64,000 bases of DNA from Prosthecobacter vanneervenii (GTDB lineage: Bacteria; Verrucomicrobiota; Verrucomicrobiia; Verrucomicrobiales; Verrucomicrobiaceae). Below the pieces are notes generated by a model. That model was given only the letters and a program-made list of their open reading frames with translations, had not been told where the DNA came from and searched no databases. The translations under genes were made by a program, and so were the position numbers. The stretch is from assembly GCF_014203095.1 (NCBI RefSeq), contig NZ_JACHIG010000002.1, positions 549,695-613,694 of the forward strand. The letters run 5' to 3'. This document shows positions 34,741 through 43,810 of this stretch, piece by piece; position 1 is the stretch's first letter; every line of letters begins with the position of its first letter.

Positions 34741-36995
34741 TAGAGAGTTTGGGCGATCTTTTCGAGCTCGTAGCACTCAATGACGTCGTTTTCTTCGTAG
34801 TCGCTGAAGCCGGAGAGCTTGATACCGCACTCCAGGCCGTTGCGCACTTCGTTGACTTCGTCCTGGAAGCGGCGAAGCGTTTCGAAGCCGCCGTCGTATA
34901 CTGCCTGTCCGTCACGCAGCACGCGGGCGCGCTGCTTGCGGTTCATGACGCCATCGGTGACCACGGAGCCACCCACAAAGCCCTTGTTGACCTTGAAGAC
35001 CTGCTTCACGCGAGCGTGGCCGATGACCTTTTCGCGGGTGATCGGATCCAGCAGACCGGCCATGGCTTCCTTCACCTGGTCGATGAGTTCATAGATGATG
35101 GAGTAGAGCTTGATCTGAACTGTCTCGCGTTTGGACACAGTCAGCGCCTTGTTTTCCACCTTCACATTGAAGCCGAGAATGATCGCGTCCGAGGCACTGG
35201 CCAGCAGCACGTCGCTCTCGTTGATCGCGCCCACCTCCTTGTGCAGGATGTCCAGGTTGCACTTGTCGCTCGGGATGTCGGTAAGGCACTTGGCCACAGC
35301 TTCGACGGAGCCCTGAACGTCGCACTTGAGGACGATCTTGAGGGCCTTCTTGTTGCTGTCCTCGATGCTGGCAAAGAGATGCTCCAGAGTGGAGCGGCGC
35401 GGCACGCTGAGCTTCTTCTGGCGGATCTCCTCCAGGCGCTCCTCGCTGAGCTTCTTCACATCGCGCTCGTTGTTCATCACCACCACTTCATCGCCCACAT
35501 GGGGCATGTCGCTGAAGCCGATGACTTCGCAAGGCATGCCAGGAAGCACTTCCTTGATGGTCTCGCCGCGGTCGTTGATCAGAGCCTTGACCTTGCCCCA
35601 GTAAGGGCCGCAGATGAAGGGCTGGCCAACCTTGAGAGTACCCTGGCCGATGATGACCGTGGCCACCGGGCCCTTACCAGCCACCATCGAGGACTCGATG
35701 ACGGTGGCGCGTGGAGAGGCTTTCGGGTCCGCCTTGAGCTCCAGCACTTCGGCCTGGAGGCTCATGGTGTCCAACAGGTTGTCGAGGCCCAGGCCGGTCT
35801 TGGCGGAGACCTCCATGCACTCGATCTCACCACCCCAGTCCACCGGCGCCAAGCCGATGTCCTGCAGCTGGCTCTTCACCCGCATCACGTTGGCCGTGGG
35901 CAGGTCACATTTGTTGATGGCCACCATGAGCTGCACGCCTGCCGCCTTGGCATGGCTGAGCGCCTCCTTGGTCTGGGGCATGATGCCGTCATCTGCGGCC
36001 ACCACGAGCACCACGATGTCCGTCACATTGGCACCGCGTGCACGCATGGCGGAGAAAGCCGCATGGCCGGGGGTGTCGATGAAGGTGATGGGCCTGCCGT
36101 CGTGGAAAATGCAATAGGCACCGATGTGCTGGGTGATGCCGCCCGCCTCTCCGGCGGTCACGTGCGTCTTGCGCAGGGCATCGAGGAGGGAGGTCTTGCC
36201 ATGGTCCACGTGGCCCATGAAGGTGATGATGGGAGCGCGAAGCTGAAGCTTTTCCTGCTCCACCTCTTCGACCACCTGAGCCACGGGCTCGACGATGACT
36301 TCCTCCACCTTGTGCACGCCCGCGCCTTTTTCGCGCTTTTCGCGCTCCAGCTTGAAGCCGTGCTTTTCGCAAATTTTCTCGGCGATCTCGATGTCCACCG
36401 CCTTGTCAGCGCTGGCAAAGACCTTGAACGCAATCAGGTCAGAAATGATCTTGAAGGGCTTCAGGCCCATCTTGTCCGCCAGATCCTTGACGATGATCGG
36501 GGGCTTCAGGTGAATAATCTTCTCGCCATTATCGCCGACCTCAAACTCAGGCACGGGAATGTCCGTGGGCGGCGCATGCACGATCGGCACGATGGGCTTC
36601 GGCGGTGCGGGCTCTTCCTTCAGCAGGGAGATCGGTGGCAGAGCGCTCTGCTGCACAGCCTCTTCCACCGGACGACGGCGCTTGGGCTTTTCGCTCTCTT
36701 CAAAGAGATTCAGCGCAGCGGCTTTGCGCTCATCCAGCGTCGGCTTGGCCGGTGCTGCCGGCTCGGGGGCCGGGGCGGGTGCGGGCTCTGCGGCCTTCTT
36801 GGTGGCACCCAGCGGCGGCAGGGAGGTTTCCTTCAGCGGGCCGCGGTTTCTTGGCTTCTTTTCCTCAATCAATGACAACACCTTCCCCTTCGATTCCTGG
36901 GCGGAAGTGGTGCTGTCTGCAGGCAGCACCTCACCGACAGCGTCGTCGGTCTGGGGCTTGCTCTTTTTCGAGGATGAAGGCTTGCTGGGAGGCAT
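34740..36995 (-). CDS. infB: Translation initiation factor IF-2
   Basis: A 751-residue GTPase that brings initiator tRNA to the 30S subunit. Residues 1-170 are Pro/Ala/Lys/Glu-rich and low in complexity. An IF2_N-like segment follows ([19 protein letters not shown]). The G domain starts near 255 with [17 protein letters not shown] and NKCD, and then come domains II, III and C2 ([20 protein letters not shown]). The N-terminal region is short compared with enteric IF-2. It is cotranscribed with nusA (99 bp upstream) and rbfA (1-base overlap). Confidence 0.97.
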   Translation of the reverse strand: MPPSKPSSSKKSKPQTDDAVGEVLPADSTTSAQESKGKVLSLIEEKKPRNRGPLKETSLPPLGATKKAAEPAPAPAPEPAAPAKPTLDERKAAALNLFEESEKPKRRRPVEEAVQQSALPPISLLKEEPAPPKPIVPIVHAPPTDIPVPEFEVGDNGEKIIHLKPPIIVKDLADKMGLKPFKIISDLIAFKVFASADKAVDIEIAEKICEKHGFKLEREKREKGAGVHKVEEVIVEPVAQVVEEVEQEKLQLRAPIITFMGHVDHGKTSLLDALRKTHVTAGEAGGITQHIGAYCIFHDGRPITFIDTPGHAAFSAMRARGANVTDIVVLVVAADDGIMPQTKEALSHAKAAGVQLMVAINKCDLPTANVMRVKSQLQDIGLAPVDWGGEIECMEVSAKTGLGLDNLLDTMSLQAEVLELKADPKASPRATVIESSMVAGKGPVATVIIGQGTLKVGQPFICGPYWGKVKALINDRGETIKEVLPGMPCEVIGFSDMPHVGDEVVVMNNERDVKKLSEERLEEIRQKKLSVPRRSTLEHLFASIEDSNKKALKIVLKCDVQGSVEAVAKCLTDIPSDKCNLDILHKEVGAINESDVLLASASDAIILGFNVKVENKALTVSKRETVQIKLYSIIYELIDQVKEAMAGLLDPITREKVIGHARVKQVFKVNKGFVGGSVVTDGVMNRKQRARVLRDGQAVYDGGFETLRRFQDEVNEVRNGLECGIKLSGFSDYEENDVIECYELEKIAQTL

Positions 36996-37094
36996 GAGAG
37001 GCTGGGATCGGGCGAGCTACGGCGTGAGAGTCGGGCTGGTCTGAGGTTTGGGTTTGTGAAAAAAGTGTGTTCATGGCGGCACAGGGGCTGGCTC

Positions 37095-38354
37095 CTAGGC
37101 GGGAGCAGAAGCATGTGCTGCGGCTTTGTCGAAAATCTGCTGTGCCAGACCGGTGTCACCGTCAAGCACCTCGGCGATGTCGCTCACTTCCACGCCGGTG
37201 GCCAGAGTGTTGAGATCGCCCATGCCGCCCTGGGTGAGCTTGAGCGCCACGTCTTCGGAGATGCCCAAGGCATCCACGAGGTGGTGCACTGCGCTGCCCA
37301 TCTGGCCTTCAAAGACCTCGGAGGCGTGCTCGTCCTTCTCAATGATGAGGTCCATGCCCACCAGGCGGGAGGTCAGGCGGGCGTTTTGGCCGCGACGACC
37401 GATGGCCTTGGAGAGATCCTCCTCGCTCACCGTCAGGCGAGCCTGCTTCTTGTCAGGGCTCACGTGAATGGAGATGACCTTGATGGGCTTGAGCGCCTCG
37501 CGCACGAACTCAGCAGGGTCGGACTTCCAGCGGATGATGTCCACCTTCTCGTTGTTCAGTTCGCGAACGATGTTCTTCACGCGTGCGCCGCGCAGGCCCA
37601 CGCAGGCACCCACGGGGTCCACCTTTTCGTCGGCGCTGTGCACGGCGACCTTGGTGCGGTAGCCGGCCTCACGAGCAATGCTGGCGATCTCGACCGTGCG
37701 GTCGCCGATCTCGCTGACTTCAAATTCAAACAGGCGGCGAACAAAATTGGGATGTGCACGGGAGAGCACGATCTCGGGCCCGCGGCCGCTGTCTTTTTCC
37801 ACCGCCTTCACGTAGAAGCGCATGCGGTCACCCGGGGTGTAGTCTTCCGTGGCCACGCGCTCCTTGGAGGTCATGACGCCTTCAAACTTGCCCAGATCCA
37901 CGACCACGTCGGACTTTTCAAAGCGGCGCACCACACCGCTGACGACGTCGCCGGTACGGTCCTTGAATTCCTCGTAGAGGTTTTCTTTTTCGGCCATGCG
38001 CAGGCGCTGCAGCATGGTCTGCTTGGCCGTCTGCGCCGCGATGCGGCCCATGTTGTTGGGGGTGACTTCGACCTCGATTTCGTCGCCAAGGACGGCGTTC
38101 TTGTTGAAGCGCTTGGCCAGCGCGAGGGGGAGCTCCTCCCAGCGATTGGCCACAGTCTCCACGGCGATCAGCTTGGCAAAAGCCTTGATCGTCCCCTTGT
38201 CGGGGTCGATGTCGATGCGCAGCTCACGAGCCGGGCCGATGCTCTTTTTAGAAGCGGCCAGCAATGCCTGTGACAGGGCCTCGACCATCTTGAGACGGTC
38301 GATTCCTTTCTCTTTCTCGTAGTAATCGAAAAGGGCTTTGAGTTCGCTGATCAT
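37095..38354 (-). CDS. nusA: Transcription termination/antitermination factor NusA
   Basis: A 419-residue RNA-polymerase-binding factor. The NusA_N domain (1-125), an S1 domain (about 135-205, GDVVSGVVRRFEKSDVVVDLG) and two KH domains (about 235-350, with VGLRGARVKNIVREL and IGRRGQNARL) are in order. The C-terminal tail (about 355-419) is one helical repeat, shorter than the two acidic repeats of enteric NusA. rimP, its usual upstream neighbour, is absent. The leader contains a terminator-like hairpin. Confidence 0.97.
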   Translation of the reverse strand: MISELKALFDYYEKEKGIDRLKMVEALSQALLAASKKSIGPARELRIDIDPDKGTIKAFAKLIAVETVANRWEELPLALAKRFNKNAVLGDEIEVEVTPNNMGRIAAQTAKQTMLQRLRMAEKENLYEEFKDRTGDVVSGVVRRFEKSDVVVDLGKFEGVMTSKERVATEDYTPGDRMRFYVKAVEKDSGRGPEIVLSRAHPNFVRRLFEFEVSEIGDRTVEIASIAREAGYRTKVAVHSADEKVDPVGACVGLRGARVKNIVRELNNEKVDIIRWKSDPAEFVREALKPIKVISIHVSPDKKQARLTVSEEDLSKAIGRRGQNARLTSRLVGMDLIIEKDEHASEVFEGQMGSAVHHLVDALGISEDVALKLTQGGMGDLNTLATGVEVSDIAEVLDGDTGLAQQIFDKAAAHASAPA

Positions 38355-38378
38355 ATGAAAATCTTGATTTCACCAGAC

Positions 38379-38406
38379 AAAAAAGAGCGGGGACGGGCCC
38401 CACTCT
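38379..38406 (-). terminator. Terminator-like hairpin in the nusA leader (candidate attenuator)
   Basis: On the minus strand: AGAGTGGGG, loop CCCGT, CCCCGCTCT, then TTTTT and G. The 9-bp stem (one G-U pair) plus T-run has the form of an intrinsic terminator. It ends 24 nt before the nusA ATG with no minus-strand gene upstream, so it lies inside the operon leader. Confidence 0.7.
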
Positions 38407-38445
38407 CGCCGTAAAAAAACGCTTATTCTGTCCGAGAAGAGATTG

Positions 38446-38473
38446 ATCATAGAGGAGCGCCACAAATCAGCAA
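38446..38473 (-). promoter_or_regulatory. Candidate sigma-70 promoter for nusA-infB-rbfA
   Basis: On the minus strand TTGCTG (-35) and TATGAT (-10) are separated by 16 bp. A start near 38439 would give a leader of about 85 nt that includes the hairpin at 38379-38406. The match is good but rests on hexamers alone. Confidence 0.4.
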
Positions 38474-38844
38474 CCAAAAAATTGGCCCAAGCTCTGCCGT
38501 TTCCTCGGGCGTTTTCAGCAGCCCGTGAATCTGGTATGCAGCCTTCATTTTGAAGGCCCTTGCAGGTGTAAACACGCCTCCAACACTGTTTCCACCGCTT
38601 TCCCTGCCCTGCTGAACCCCCATCATCCGCCCATGGATGAACACCTTAGCCATTCCCCCTTGGCAGGCACGTTTTTCACCGAGCCACCCCTAGGATAAGG
38701 CACTCACTTTTGAGACGCGATCTCATCAGCTGAGTAAAAACCCGCTCGGTGGTGACTGGAGCCCGCCTGCCCCCCCTCCCGGAACCTGTGACCATGTGCA
38801 GCAGCTTCCCTGAAGGTTTGAGCCTCACACCGCGTTCACCCCTG

Positions 38845-40278
38845 ATGCGCCAACCCACCGCCGCCCTGATCTCCTGTCTCGCCCTTTACCTTTGCGCACC
38901 CGTCTCCGCCGCCCCGGCGCAACCCAATATCGTCGTCATCTTCATGGACGACATGGGCTATGCCGATGTGAGCTGCTTTGGTGCGCAGGGTTACCAAACA
39001 CCGAACATCGACAAACTGGCAGCCGAGGGGCGCAAGTTCACCAACTTCCATGTGGCGCAGCCGGTGTGCAGCGCCTCGCGCACCGCGCTGCTGACCGGCT
39101 GCTACCCCAACCGCCTGGGCATGCACGGCGCGCTGGGACCGAATGCCAAACACGGCATCAACTCCAATGAGATGACCCTGGCCGAACTGGTGAAGCAGAA
39201 AGGCTACGCCACAGCTGCCGTGGGCAAGTGGCACCTCGGCTCCCTGCCGCAGTTCCTGCCCACCCAGCACGGATTTGACCAGTACTACGGCATCCCCTAC
39301 TCCAATGACATGTGGCCTTTCCACCCCCAGGCCAAGAAGGGCGCCTACCCCGACCTGCCGATGTATGAAGACGACCACGTGGTGGATGCCAACGTGACCC
39401 CCGAGGACCAGACGCGCCTCACGACTGACTACACCGCACGCGGCGTGCAGTTTATCGAGAAGCACAAGGACAAGCCCTTCCTGCTCTACCTGGCGCATAG
39501 CATGGTGCATGTACCGCTTTTTGTGAGCGAAAAATACCAAGGCAAATCCGGCAAGGGGCTCTTTGCGGATGTGATGATGGAGGTGGACTGGTCCGTGGGC
39601 CAGATCATGGACACACTGAAGAAAAATGGCCTGGAGGACAACACCTGGGTCATTTTCACCTCCGACAACGGCCCCTGGCTGAGCTACGGCGACCACGCTG
39701 GCAGCGCAGGCCCGCTGCGCGAGGGCAAAGGCACCTGCTGGGAAGGCGGCACCCGTGTGACGGGCATCATGAAATGGCCCGGCAAAATCCCCCCCGGAAC
39801 CACCACTGACACCATGATGATGACGATCGACCTCCTGCCCACCATCGCAGGAGTCATCGGCGCCAAGCTGCCAGACCACAAGATCGACGGCCTCGACTGC
39901 TGGCCCATCGTCTCGGGAGCGCCTGACGCCAAAAACCCGCACGACTTCTACGCCTTCTACTATGAGCAGAACCAACTGCAGGCCATCAGCAGCGGCGACG
40001 GCCGCTGGAAGCTCCAGCTACCCCACACCTACCGCAGCCTGCCACCCGATACCCCCAAGGCCACCGGCGGCAAGCCCGTGAACTACGTGCCCGTGAAAAT
40101 CGAGCAGCCCGAGCTGTACGATCTTTACACCGACCTCAGTGAGTCAAAGAACCTCGCCGTCCAGAATCCCGACGAAGTCGCCCGACTGCAGAAGCACGCC
40201 GAAGCCATCCGCGCGGAGCTGGGAGACAGCCTCATGAAGATGCCCAAGGGCAGCGGAACGCGGGAGGCGGGGAAGTAG
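38845..40278 (+). CDS. Secreted sulfatase (type I, formylglycine-dependent)
   Basis: A 477-residue sulfatase hydrolysing sulfate esters, probably on glycans, in the periplasm or outside. The start at 38845 gives a signal peptide ending near APVSAAPA; an upstream in-frame ATG at 38749 would put 32 non-signal residues in front. The FGly cysteine is C75 in CSASRTALLTG, the metal site uses D35-D36 (FMDDMGYAD) and the SDNGP segment, and the AVGKWHLG motif supplies the Lys/His pair. No sulfatase-maturating enzyme gene is present here. Confidence 0.93.
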   Translation: MRQPTAALISCLALYLCAPVSAAPAQPNIVVIFMDDMGYADVSCFGAQGYQTPNIDKLAAEGRKFTNFHVAQPVCSASRTALLTGCYPNRLGMHGALGPNAKHGINSNEMTLAELVKQKGYATAAVGKWHLGSLPQFLPTQHGFDQYYGIPYSNDMWPFHPQAKKGAYPDLPMYEDDHVVDANVTPEDQTRLTTDYTARGVQFIEKHKDKPFLLYLAHSMVHVPLFVSEKYQGKSGKGLFADVMMEVDWSVGQIMDTLKKNGLEDNTWVIFTSDNGPWLSYGDHAGSAGPLREGKGTCWEGGTRVTGIMKWPGKIPPGTTTDTMMMTIDLLPTIAGVIGAKLPDHKIDGLDCWPIVSGAPDAKNPHDFYAFYYEQNQLQAISSGDGRWKLQLPHTYRSLPPDTPKATGGKPVNYVPVKIEQPELYDLYTDLSESKNLAVQNPDEVARLQKHAEAIRAELGDSLMKMPKGSGTREAGK

Positions 40279-40540
40279 CGCGAGCCTGAGAGCTCAAACT
40301 TCGTTCCCCTTTAAGGTCATGTCGCATGCGAAAGAGCACCGTCGTGCCACGAGATACCATATTATACCACGACCAAAAACATAAAATATTGGATCGCGAG
40401 GCGATATATGAAGCAGTTCCCGTGCCTATTTCACAAAAAAAGTTGCCTCTCCCGGTGGCATGACTAGCATCGCGGCGGCTCCAACCAAGCCACGGCCCCA
40501 ACCAGGCCGTTTTCCCAACCAGCCGCCCATCCAACCAACC

Positions 40541-41881
40541 ATGACCCAGCCCCTGCTGAAAAGCACCGGGAGCGGGGCCGCACGGATTTTATCCGCGCCG
40601 GCCGTGCTCGCATTTGCCACCACCACCACAGCCAGCGCTGCAGACACTCCTGCCGCCAGCACGATCAACAGCGGGGACACCGCGTGGCTGCTGGTCTCCA
40701 CCGCTCTGGTGCTCTTTATGATGATCCCCGGCCTAGCGCTGTTTTACGCCGGGCTCGTGCGTGCCAAGAACATCCTCTCCATCCTGATGCAGTGCTTTGC
40801 GCTCACCGCTGTGCTGAGCCTGGTGTGGCTGGCCTGCGGCTATTCCCTATCCTTCTCAGATGGTGGCGCCCTTTTCGGCGGCCTGGGCAAGGCCTTCCTG
40901 AGCGGCGTCTCCACCACCTCCACGCGCAGCGACTGCCCCACCATCCCTGAGCTGCTGCACTTTGCCTACCAGATGATGTTCTTCCTCATCACGCCCGGGC
41001 TTTTCATCGGTGCCTTTGCGGAACGCATGAAGTTCAAGGCCATCCTCATTTTCAGCATCGTTTGGAGCCTGCTGGTGTATGTGCCCTGCTGCTATGGCGT
41101 GTGGCACAAGGCCGGGGCCTTCTTTGGCCTTAGCGGGGTGATCGACCTCGCAGGCGGCATTGTCGTGCACATCACTGCAGGGGTGGCCGCGCTTGTAGCG
41201 TGCATCATGGTGGGCCCCCGCAAGGGCTTTCCCAGCGCTCAGTTCATGCCGCATAATCTGCCCCTGACCATCACCGGCGCTGGCATGCTCTGGGTGGGCT
41301 GGTTTGGGTTCAATGCGGGCAGCCAGCTGGCAGCCAACGGTGCAGCAGCGATGACGCTCGTGGTCACACACCTGTCCGCCTGCGCTGCTGCCGTCACGTG
41401 GATGCTGATCGAGTGGCTGCGCAACGGCCACCCGAGCGCCCTCGGCATCGCCACGGGCTGCATCGCCGGACTGGCGGCCATCACCCCTGCCTCAGGCAAG
41501 GTGGGTCCGATCGGCGCGGTGTGCATCGGCGCCATCTCCGCCTGGGTCTGCTGGCTGGCGTGCGCCAAGCTGAAAAACAAATTCCGCTATGATGACTCCC
41601 TGGACGTCTTTGGCGTGCACGGCGTCGGCGGCTTTGTGGGCACCATGCTGGTGGCCGTGTTTGGCTCCACGAGCTTTGCCGGCGGCCTGGGAGACTTTAG
41701 CATCGGCTCCCAGCTGGTCACGCAAGGCCTGGCGTCCCTTTACACCATCTTGCTTTCCGGTGTCTTCAGCTATGCCATCCTGAAGGTACTGGACCTCACC
41801 ATCGGTCTGCGAGTCAGCCCTGAGGAGGAGAGCCAGGGGCTCGACCTCGCTGAGCATGGTGAGACGGCCTACAACGACTAG
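40541..41881 (+). CDS. amt: Ammonium transporter, Amt family
   Basis: A 446-residue inner-membrane channel for ammonium with eleven predicted helices. The signature GLVRAKNILSILMQC, the HITAGVAALVACIMVG helix with a conserved His and the DVFGVHGVGGFVGT segment with the second pore His are all visible. A cleavable leader (residues 1-40, ending TASAADT) precedes helix 1. The start at 40541 fits family length; an ATG at 40460 would add 27 Pro-rich residues. No glnK/PII gene is adjacent, which is unusual for Amt. A strong terminator follows. Confidence 0.93.
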   Translation: MTQPLLKSTGSGAARILSAPAVLAFATTTTASAADTPAASTINSGDTAWLLVSTALVLFMMIPGLALFYAGLVRAKNILSILMQCFALTAVLSLVWLACGYSLSFSDGGALFGGLGKAFLSGVSTTSTRSDCPTIPELLHFAYQMMFFLITPGLFIGAFAERMKFKAILIFSIVWSLLVYVPCCYGVWHKAGAFFGLSGVIDLAGGIVVHITAGVAALVACIMVGPRKGFPSAQFMPHNLPLTITGAGMLWVGWFGFNAGSQLAANGAAAMTLVVTHLSACAAAVTWMLIEWLRNGHPSALGIATGCIAGLAAITPASGKVGPIGAVCIGAISAWVCWLACAKLKNKFRYDDSLDVFGVHGVGGFVGTMLVAVFGSTSFAGGLGDFSIGSQLVTQGLASLYTILLSGVFSYAILKVLDLTIGLRVSPEEESQGLDLAEHGETAYND

Positions 41882-41901
41882 CACTTCCCCAAACACCTGC
41901 G

Positions 41902-41934
41902 GACCGTAGCAGCCATCACTGCTACGGTCTGTTT
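41902..41934 (+). terminator. Intrinsic terminator after amt
   Basis: GACCGTAGCAG (41902-41912), loop CCATCA, CTGCTACGGTC (41919-41929): a perfect 11-bp stem followed by TGTTTCTG, 20 bp after the stop. Confidence 0.75.
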
Positions 41935-42062
41935 CTGCCCAGGCGATACCTCCAGCAGCTTTTTTACGAATGCCAGATTGCGAATTGTGTTTCAGGCGCA
42001 CATAGGATTAAATTCGCTTTCCCCTTTTTTTCGCCCCACCACCCCCTTTCTCCTTCCCAGTC

Positions 42063-43028
42063 ATGATTGATGTACAGGACCTCACCAAGCAGTATGCCGG
42101 GCGCACTGCGGTGAACCACATCTCCTTCCGGGTGGAGCCCGGCGAGATCGTGGGATTTCTCGGCCCCAATGGCGCTGGAAAATCCACCACCATGCGCATC
42201 CTCAGCGGCTACATGCCGGCCACCTCCGGGCGTGCCAGCGTGGCGGGTTTTGATGTCTTCCACCAGTCCATCCAGGTGCGGCAAAACGTGGGCTACATGC
42301 CCGAAAACGCGCCGCTCTACTCCGACATGAAGGTCAAGGAGTACCTCCGCTTCCGAGCCGAGCTCAAGGGCCTCTCCGGCCTGTCGATGCGCCGCCGCAT
42401 TGGCGAAGTCATGGAGCTGACGGGCGTCACGGACATGCGCAAGCGCCTCATCGGCAATCTTTCCAAAGGCTACCGTCAGCGTGTCGCCCTGGCGGACGCC
42501 CTCGTGCACAAGCCCAAGCTGCTGATTCTGGACGAGCCGACCAACGGACTCGATCCGGTCCAGATCCGTCATGTGCGTGACCTGCTGCGCAGCCTCAAGT
42601 CCAAGCATACGGTGCTTCTGTCCACCCACATCCTGCATGAGGTGGAGCAGAGCTGCGACCGCGTCATCATGATCAATCAGGGGCGGATCCGCGCGAATGA
42701 CACGCCGGAAAACCTGACCCGGCAGCTGCGCTCCACCACACTGCTGCATCTGGAGCTCGAAGGCAGCGGCCCGGTGACCGAAAAACTCGCCGCCCTGCCC
42801 GGCGTGCGGAAGGCCACTGAGGAACCCCTGCTCGTACACCCCTGGCGGCGCTACACCCTGCGGGTAGAACCCGACCAGGATGTGCGCGAGGCCCTGCTGA
42901 CTCTGGCGACCGCGCAGAAGTGGCGCATCCGCGAGATGCACCGCCAGCTCCCCACATTGGAGGATGTGTTTGTCGAGTTCTCGATGAACGCAGGCACCCC
43001 CTCAGACATTCCCACCCACGTCCTATGA
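42063..43028 (+). CDS. ABC transporter ATP-binding protein (GldA-like)
   Basis: A 321-residue ATPase of an ABC-2 type exporter. Walker A is GPNGAGKSTT (about 37-46), the signature is NLSKGYRQR, Walker B is LLILDEPTNGLDP and the switch His is in LLSTHIL. The last 90 residues form a regulatory extension typical of the family. Its stop overlaps the start of the permease (ATGA), so the two are translationally coupled. Members of this operon type resemble the gliding ABC proteins GldA/GldF/GldG, though no gliding genes are seen here. Confidence 0.93.
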   Translation: MIDVQDLTKQYAGRTAVNHISFRVEPGEIVGFLGPNGAGKSTTMRILSGYMPATSGRASVAGFDVFHQSIQVRQNVGYMPENAPLYSDMKVKEYLRFRAELKGLSGLSMRRRIGEVMELTGVTDMRKRLIGNLSKGYRQRVALADALVHKPKLLILDEPTNGLDPVQIRHVRDLLRSLKSKHTVLLSTHILHEVEQSCDRVIMINQGRIRANDTPENLTRQLRSTTLLHLELEGSGPVTEKLAALPGVRKATEEPLLVHPWRRYTLRVEPDQDVREALLTLATAQKWRIREMHRQLPTLEDVFVEFSMNAGTPSDIPTHVL

Positions 43029-43783
43029 GGCTCTTCTGGATTTTGCTCAAAAAGGAGCTGCACGCATTCTTTGTCTCCCCTGTGGCCTACGTCGTCCTGG
43101 CACTGGCCATGGTGCTCAACGGCTTTGCCTTCCGCGCCGCGCTTTCCGTGTTGGAGAGCGCCCCGAGCGAGGGGTCCATCGTCAGCTGGACCTTCCATGC
43201 CATGTGGTTCTGGCTCTCCTACTTTTTCATCTTCCCGCTGCTCACGATGCGCCTGTTTTCGGAGGAGAAAAAGCTCGGCACCCTGGAGACGCTCTTCACC
43301 GCGCCTGTGCGCGCCTGGCAGGTGGTCGGAGCCAAGTACCTGGCATCCGTCATTGTTTACTGCGTCCTCTGGCTGCCCAGCCTATTCAATTTCAAGTTTG
43401 CCCACTGGATCTCCGCCGGCCAGGTGGAACTGCCGCCCGGAGCCATCGCGGGTGCCTACATCATTCTCGTGGCCATGGGCATGTTTAACCTGGCGGTGGG
43501 CTGCTTTGCGTCTGCGCTGACGTCCAATCAGATCGTGGCCGCCATCATCTCCTTCACCCTGAGCCTGCTGCACTTTCTGCTGGGGGTCTTCATCATGGTC
43601 GTGGGACACAAGATCTCGGACACGATCGTGGAAGTGGTCAACTACTTCGCCGCCACCGAGCACATCCGCATCTTCACCGCAGGCCTGATCGACAGCCGTC
43701 CCATCATTTACTACCTCAGCATGTCGCTGCTGTTCCTCTCCTTCACCCATCACGTGGTGGAGTTCCGCCGCTGGCGCCCGTGA
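43025..43783 (+). CDS. ABC-2 type permease (GldF-like)
   Basis: A 252-residue inner-membrane permease with six predicted helices. The N-terminus MRLFWILLKKELHAFFVSP and the central MRLFSEEKKLGTLETLFTAP motif are hallmarks of the GldF/ABC-2 group. The ATG at 43025 overlaps the ATPase stop by four bases. It works with the ATPase upstream and the GldG-like and DUF4340 proteins downstream; the exported substrate is unknown. Confidence 0.92.
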   Translation: MRLFWILLKKELHAFFVSPVAYVVLALAMVLNGFAFRAALSVLESAPSEGSIVSWTFHAMWFWLSYFFIFPLLTMRLFSEEKKLGTLETLFTAPVRAWQVVGAKYLASVIVYCVLWLPSLFNFKFAHWISAGQVELPPGAIAGAYIILVAMGMFNLAVGCFASALTSNQIVAAIISFTLSLLHFLLGVFIMVVGHKISDTIVEVVNYFAATEHIRIFTAGLIDSRPIIYYLSMSLLFLSFTHHVVEFRRWRP

Positions 43784-43810
43784 TATCCCTGAGCCCGCAC
43801 GCACACCACC

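Larger units (their letters stand above)
38355..38844. other. Divergent intergenic region, nusA leader and sulfatase upstream region
   Basis: This 490-bp gap separates nusA (minus) from a sulfatase (plus). Its nusA side holds a terminator-like hairpin and a candidate promoter, listed separately. From about 38480 to 38844 I see no RNA gene or convincing protein; a 68-codon minus-strand frame at 38447-38653 overlaps the promoter and looks spurious. Confidence 0.7.

Noticed and set aside
34749..36875. 708-codon plus-strand frame opposite infB
   Set aside because: Composition (His/Asp/Leu/Val-rich) mirrors infB codons and there is no domain; infB is certain.
38447..38653. 68-codon minus-strand frame upstream of nusA (possible rimP or leader gene)
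   Set aside because: Its sequence does not resemble RimP and it overlaps the better supported promoter region.
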